In this document: one piece after another, positions 61,609-64,000 of the stretch
How the letters are laid out: the number at the start of each line of letters is the position of its first letter
Position numbering within the stretch: position 1 is the first letter of the stretch
Assembly (NCBI GenBank): GCA_032334235.1
Contig: JAVSGI010000005.1
Span: 868,001 to 932,000 of the forward strand
Source: Paracoccaceae bacterium Fryx2
Lineage (GTDB): Bacteria; Pseudomonadota; Alphaproteobacteria; Rhodobacterales; Rhodobacteraceae
Length of the DNA stretch: 64,000 nucleotides
Reading direction: 5' to 3'
Notes under the pieces: model-generated
What the model saw: only the letters and a program-made list of their open reading frames with translations
Database searches by the model: none
What the model was told of the DNA's origin: nothing
Program-made: the position numbers and the translations under genes

Positions 61609-62598
61609 TCAGACGCGCACGTCCACCACCACACGGCCCTGCACGGCGCCCTTGAGGATCGCCTCGCCCAGGGTCGGCAGATCGGCCAGCCCGGCGGGGT
61701 GGATCATCGCCTCCAGCCGGTCCGGCGGCAGGTCGCGCGCGATGCGCACCCAGGCCTGCTTGCGCCGCGCGATCGGGCACAGCACGGAATCGATGCCCAG
61801 CAGGTTGACCCCGCGCAGCAGGAACGGGATCACCGTCGCGGGCAGCGCCGTGCCGCCCGCAAGGCCGACCGCCGCGACGCTGGCGCCGTATTTCATCTGC
61901 CCCAGCACGCGCACCAGCATCGCGCCGCCCACCGCATCGACGCAGCCGGCCCAGGTTTCCGCCTCCAGCGGGCGCTTGACGACCTCGGCCAGATCGGCGC
62001 GCGGCACGATGCGCGCGGCGCCGAGCGCGGTCAGGTAGTCGGCCGTTTCGGGCCGCCCCGTCACCGCCGCCACGCGGTAGCCCAGCCCCGACAGGATCGC
62101 CGTGGCGACCGACCCCACGCCGCCCGCAGCGCCCGTCACCAGCACCTCGCCCGCGTCGGGGGTCAGGCCGTGATCCTCCAGCGCCATCACCGCCAGCATC
62201 GCGGTCAGCCCCGCCGTGCCCACCGCCATCGCGGCGCGGGTGGTCAGCCCGTCGGGCAGCGGCACCAGCCAGTCGGCACGCACCCGTGCCCGTTCGGCAT
62301 AGCCGCCCCATTGCACCTCGCCCACCCGCCAGCCGGTCAGCACCACGGCGTCGCCGGGGGCAAAGCGCGGATCGTCCGAGGCCGCCACCCGGCCGGCAAA
62401 GTCGATTCCCGGCACATGCGGCCAGACCCGCACCAGCCCGCCGCCAGCGCCAAGGCAGAGCCCGTCCTTGTAGTTCAGCGTGGAATATTCGACCGCCACC
62501 GTCACGTCACCCGCAGGCAGGCGATCCTCGGTCACCTGCTGCACCGAGGCGTGCGTTGCCCCCGCCGCGTCCTTTTCGACCACCAGTGCCCGGAACAT
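61609..62598 (-). CDS. acuI: Acryloyl-CoA reductase AcuI-like (MDR family NADPH oxidoreductase)
   Basis: A 329-residue MDR-superfamily quinone/acryloyl-CoA reductase (YhdH/AcuI branch). It begins MFRALVVEKD, followed by STLNYKDGLCLGAGGGLVR, WPHVPGIDFAGRV, GWRVGEVQWGGYAERARV, the nucleotide loop VTGAAGGVGSVATAIL and the C-terminal LGIDSVLCPIARRKQAW. AcuI in Rhodobacter reduces acryloyl-CoA to propionyl-CoA, notably from DMSP; no other DMSP gene is here. GGGGGAG lies upstream of the ATG. The exact substrate is inferred from similarity. Confidence 0.88.
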   Translation of the reverse strand: MFRALVVEKDAAGATHASVQQVTEDRLPAGDVTVAVEYSTLNYKDGLCLGAGGGLVRVWPHVPGIDFAGRVAASDDPRFAPGDAVVLTGWRVGEVQWGGYAERARVRADWLVPLPDGLTTRAAMAVGTAGLTAMLAVMALEDHGLTPDAGEVLVTGAAGGVGSVATAILSGLGYRVAAVTGRPETADYLTALGAARIVPRADLAEVVKRPLEAETWAGCVDAVGGAMLVRVLGQMKYGASVAAVGLAGGTALPATVIPFLLRGVNLLGIDSVLCPIARRKQAWVRIARDLPPDRLEAMIHPAGLADLPTLGEAILKGAVQGRVVVDVRV

Positions 62599-62667
62599 CG
62601 CATTCTCCCCCTGTCCTGACCCGCGATCCTGAGCGCAGGCGCGGGCAAGTGCAAGCCTTGCCGCCGC

Positions 62668-63276
62668 TCAGGCGTCGTCGTCGGTGGCGATGCCGTAGCG
62701 CGTGAACATCCGGCTCTGGGCCAGAAAGAACACCAGCAGCGCCGCCGTCAGGCCGAAGGTCTTGAAGTTCACCCAGACATCGGTGCTGAAGCTGCGCCAG
62801 ATCACCTCGTTGGCGATGGCAAGGCCGAAGAAGAACGCGGTCAGGCGGCGGGTCAGGATCATCCAGCCCTCGGGCTGCATCGGCAGCACCTCGTCCATCA
62901 CCAGCCGCAGGTAGGACTTGCCGCGCATCAGGCCGAAGCCCAGCACCCCGGCGAACATCAGGTAGATGATCGTCGGCTTCATCTTGAAGAACCGCTCGTC
63001 GTTCAGCCAGACCGAAAGCCCGCCGAACACCACCACCAGCACCGCCGTCATCACCTGCATCACCGACAGCTTGCCAGTCAGACGCCACATGATCGCGGTG
63101 GTGACCAGCATCAGCGGAATGAAGGCCGCCGTCACGACGATGAAGCCGTCATGGGCGGTGCCGCCGATGGTGAACATTTGGCCCTTCAACTTCACGTAGC
63201 CGATGAAGAAGGCTATGATCGGCCCCATCTCCAGGGCCAGTTTCAGCATCGGGTTGATCTTGCGGTGTTCGGTCAT
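62668..63276 (-). CDS. yciB: YciB/IspA family inner-membrane septation protein
   Basis: A 202-residue integral membrane protein of the YciB (intracellular septation A) family, 5-6 helices. LKLALEMGPIIAFFIGYVKL at the start, LNDERFFKMKPTIIYLMFAG in the middle and GLAIANEVIWRSFSTDVWVN then LLVFFLAQSRMF at the end are family signatures. It is linked to cell-envelope and division functions in E. coli. Gene lies between ftsY and acuI on the same strand, an order common in Rhodobacterales. ATG at 63276. Confidence 0.94.
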   Translation of the reverse strand: MTEHRKINPMLKLALEMGPIIAFFIGYVKLKGQMFTIGGTAHDGFIVVTAAFIPLMLVTTAIMWRLTGKLSVMQVMTAVLVVVFGGLSVWLNDERFFKMKPTIIYLMFAGVLGFGLMRGKSYLRLVMDEVLPMQPEGWMILTRRLTAFFFGLAIANEVIWRSFSTDVWVNFKTFGLTAALLVFFLAQSRMFTRYGIATDDDA

Positions 63277-63414
63277 GGCGCGGCTTTCTTCAGGGGGATG
63301 GTGCCGACTTAGGGTGTCGCGGCGCCTGAATCCAGCGGGCGCGGCAGTTTCACGGCCGGGATCGGCAAGTCTCCACACCCGGCCCACGTCGCGGCGGGCC
63401 TGGCCGCGCCAGGT

Positions 63415-64000
63415 TCAGTCGTCCAGCCCGACCAGCGCGCGCGCGAAATCCTCGGGGTCGAAGGCGTCGAGGTCGTCGATCTGCTCGCCCACCCCGATGG
63501 CGTGGATCGGCAGGCCGAACCGGTCGGCCAGCGCCACCAGCACGCCGCCCTTGGCGGTGCCGTCAAGCTTGGTCATCACGAGCCCGGTCACATCGGCCAG
63601 CTTGAGGAATATCTCGACCTGGTTCAGCGCGTTCTGCCCGGTGCTGGCATCCAGCACCAGCAGGGTGTTGTGCGGCGCCTTGGGATCCTTCTTGCGGATG
63701 ACCCGGACGATCTTCGACAACTCCTCCATCAGGTCGGCGCGGTTCTGCAACCGGCCTGCGGTGTCGATCATCAGAAGGTCGGCGCCGCTGGCCTGCGCCT
63801 GGGTCATGGCGTCGAAGGCAAGGCTTGCCGGGTCGGAGCCTTCGGGGGCGGTCAGCACCGGCACGCCGGCCCGCTGCCCCCAGACCTGCAACTGTTCCAC
63901 CGCCGCGGCGCGGAAGGTGTCGCCCGCCGCGATCACCACCGACTTGCCCGCCGCCTTGAACTGCGAGGCCAGCTTGCCGATCGTCGTGGTCTTGCCGGAG
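63415..64000 (-). CDS. ftsY: Signal recognition particle receptor FtsY, C-terminal part (cut by window edge)
   Basis: FtsY is the GTPase receptor for the signal recognition particle at the membrane. The 195 codons inside the window hold the SRP-type G domain: SGKTTTIGKLASQF at the edge (P-loop), VVIAAGDTFRAAAVEQL, LLMIDTAGRLQNRADLM, VMTKLDGTAKGGVLVALAD and PIHAIGVGEQIDDL, ending FARALVGLDD. The N domain is off the right edge. The gene reads out of the window on the minus strand. The gap to yciB (63277-63414) shows nothing. Confidence 0.96.
   Translation of the reverse strand, partial: SGKTTTIGKLASQFKAAGKSVVIAAGDTFRAAAVEQLQVWGQRAGVPVLTAPEGSDPASLAFDAMTQAQASGADLLMIDTAGRLQNRADLMEELSKIVRVIRKKDPKAPHNTLLVLDASTGQNALNQVEIFLKLADVTGLVMTKLDGTAKGGVLVALADRFGLPIHAIGVGEQIDDLDAFDPEDFARALVGLDD

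Overview
The window is high-GC DNA read from a bacterial chromosome, most likely an alphaproteobacterium of the Rhodobacterales (Rhodobacter/Paracoccaceae type). The indications are a single-PDZ HtrA, a 2840-residue cyclic beta-1,2-glucan synthase, chemotaxis operons whose gene orders resemble R. sphaeroides cheOp1 and cheOp2 (from memory), an AcuI-type reductase, an RTX-Hint secreted protein and a DUF1636/COG0523 pair. No phage, insertion sequence, integrase, tRNA, rRNA or CRISPR array was seen.

Layout. Positions 1-1.7 kb (minus strand) hold sseB-like, rplM and rpsI (cut by the window edge), with a clear sigma70-type promoter before rplM. Positions 2-5.7 kb hold a NhaA-like antiporter that lacks the usual aspartate pair, then a kpsT-kpsE capsule-export pair without kpsM. 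Positions 5.9-22 kb are a cell-envelope block: cyclic glucan synthase with a coupled 64-codon gene, two methyltransferases, two GT25-type and one GT4 glycosyltransferase in a tightly overlapping operon (with two apparent frame problems at C-runs), then convergent mprF. Positions 22-26.4 kb hold a DUF1345 membrane protein, a periplasmic HtrA-type protease and a divergent two-component system.

Positions 26.5-45.8 kb are two face-to-face chemotaxis operons. The plus-strand operon is STAS, cheY, cheA, cheW, cheR, cheY, a small unknown gene, mcp, cheB (with a dead receiver domain) and cheD. The minus-strand operon is STAS, cheY, cheA, cheW, mcp, cheW, cheR, cheB and a TlpC-like soluble protein with two receptor-tip-like segments. 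selD lies between their 3' ends. Most genes within each operon overlap by ATGA or GTGA, so they look translationally coupled. No flagellar genes are present here.

Positions 45.8-50 kb hold a 0.77 kb non-coding stretch with palindromes and a 1130-residue RTX repeat protein ending in a Hint domain. Positions 50-52.5 kb are a metal/cobalamin control region: a cobalamin riboswitch ahead of a DUF1636 gene, and a perfect 15-bp Zur-like palindrome ahead of a divergent COG0523 GTPase. Positions 52.5-64 kb are mixed housekeeping and accessory genes: VOC protein, Tat-exported CpdB-type nucleotidase, aldehyde dehydrogenase, PCu(A)C copper chaperone, dimethylargininase, a secreted unknown, a GT-like protein, a small lipoprotein of visibly lower GC, acuI, yciB and ftsY (cut by the window edge).

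All assignments are by eye from motifs, length and context. No alignment or database search was run.
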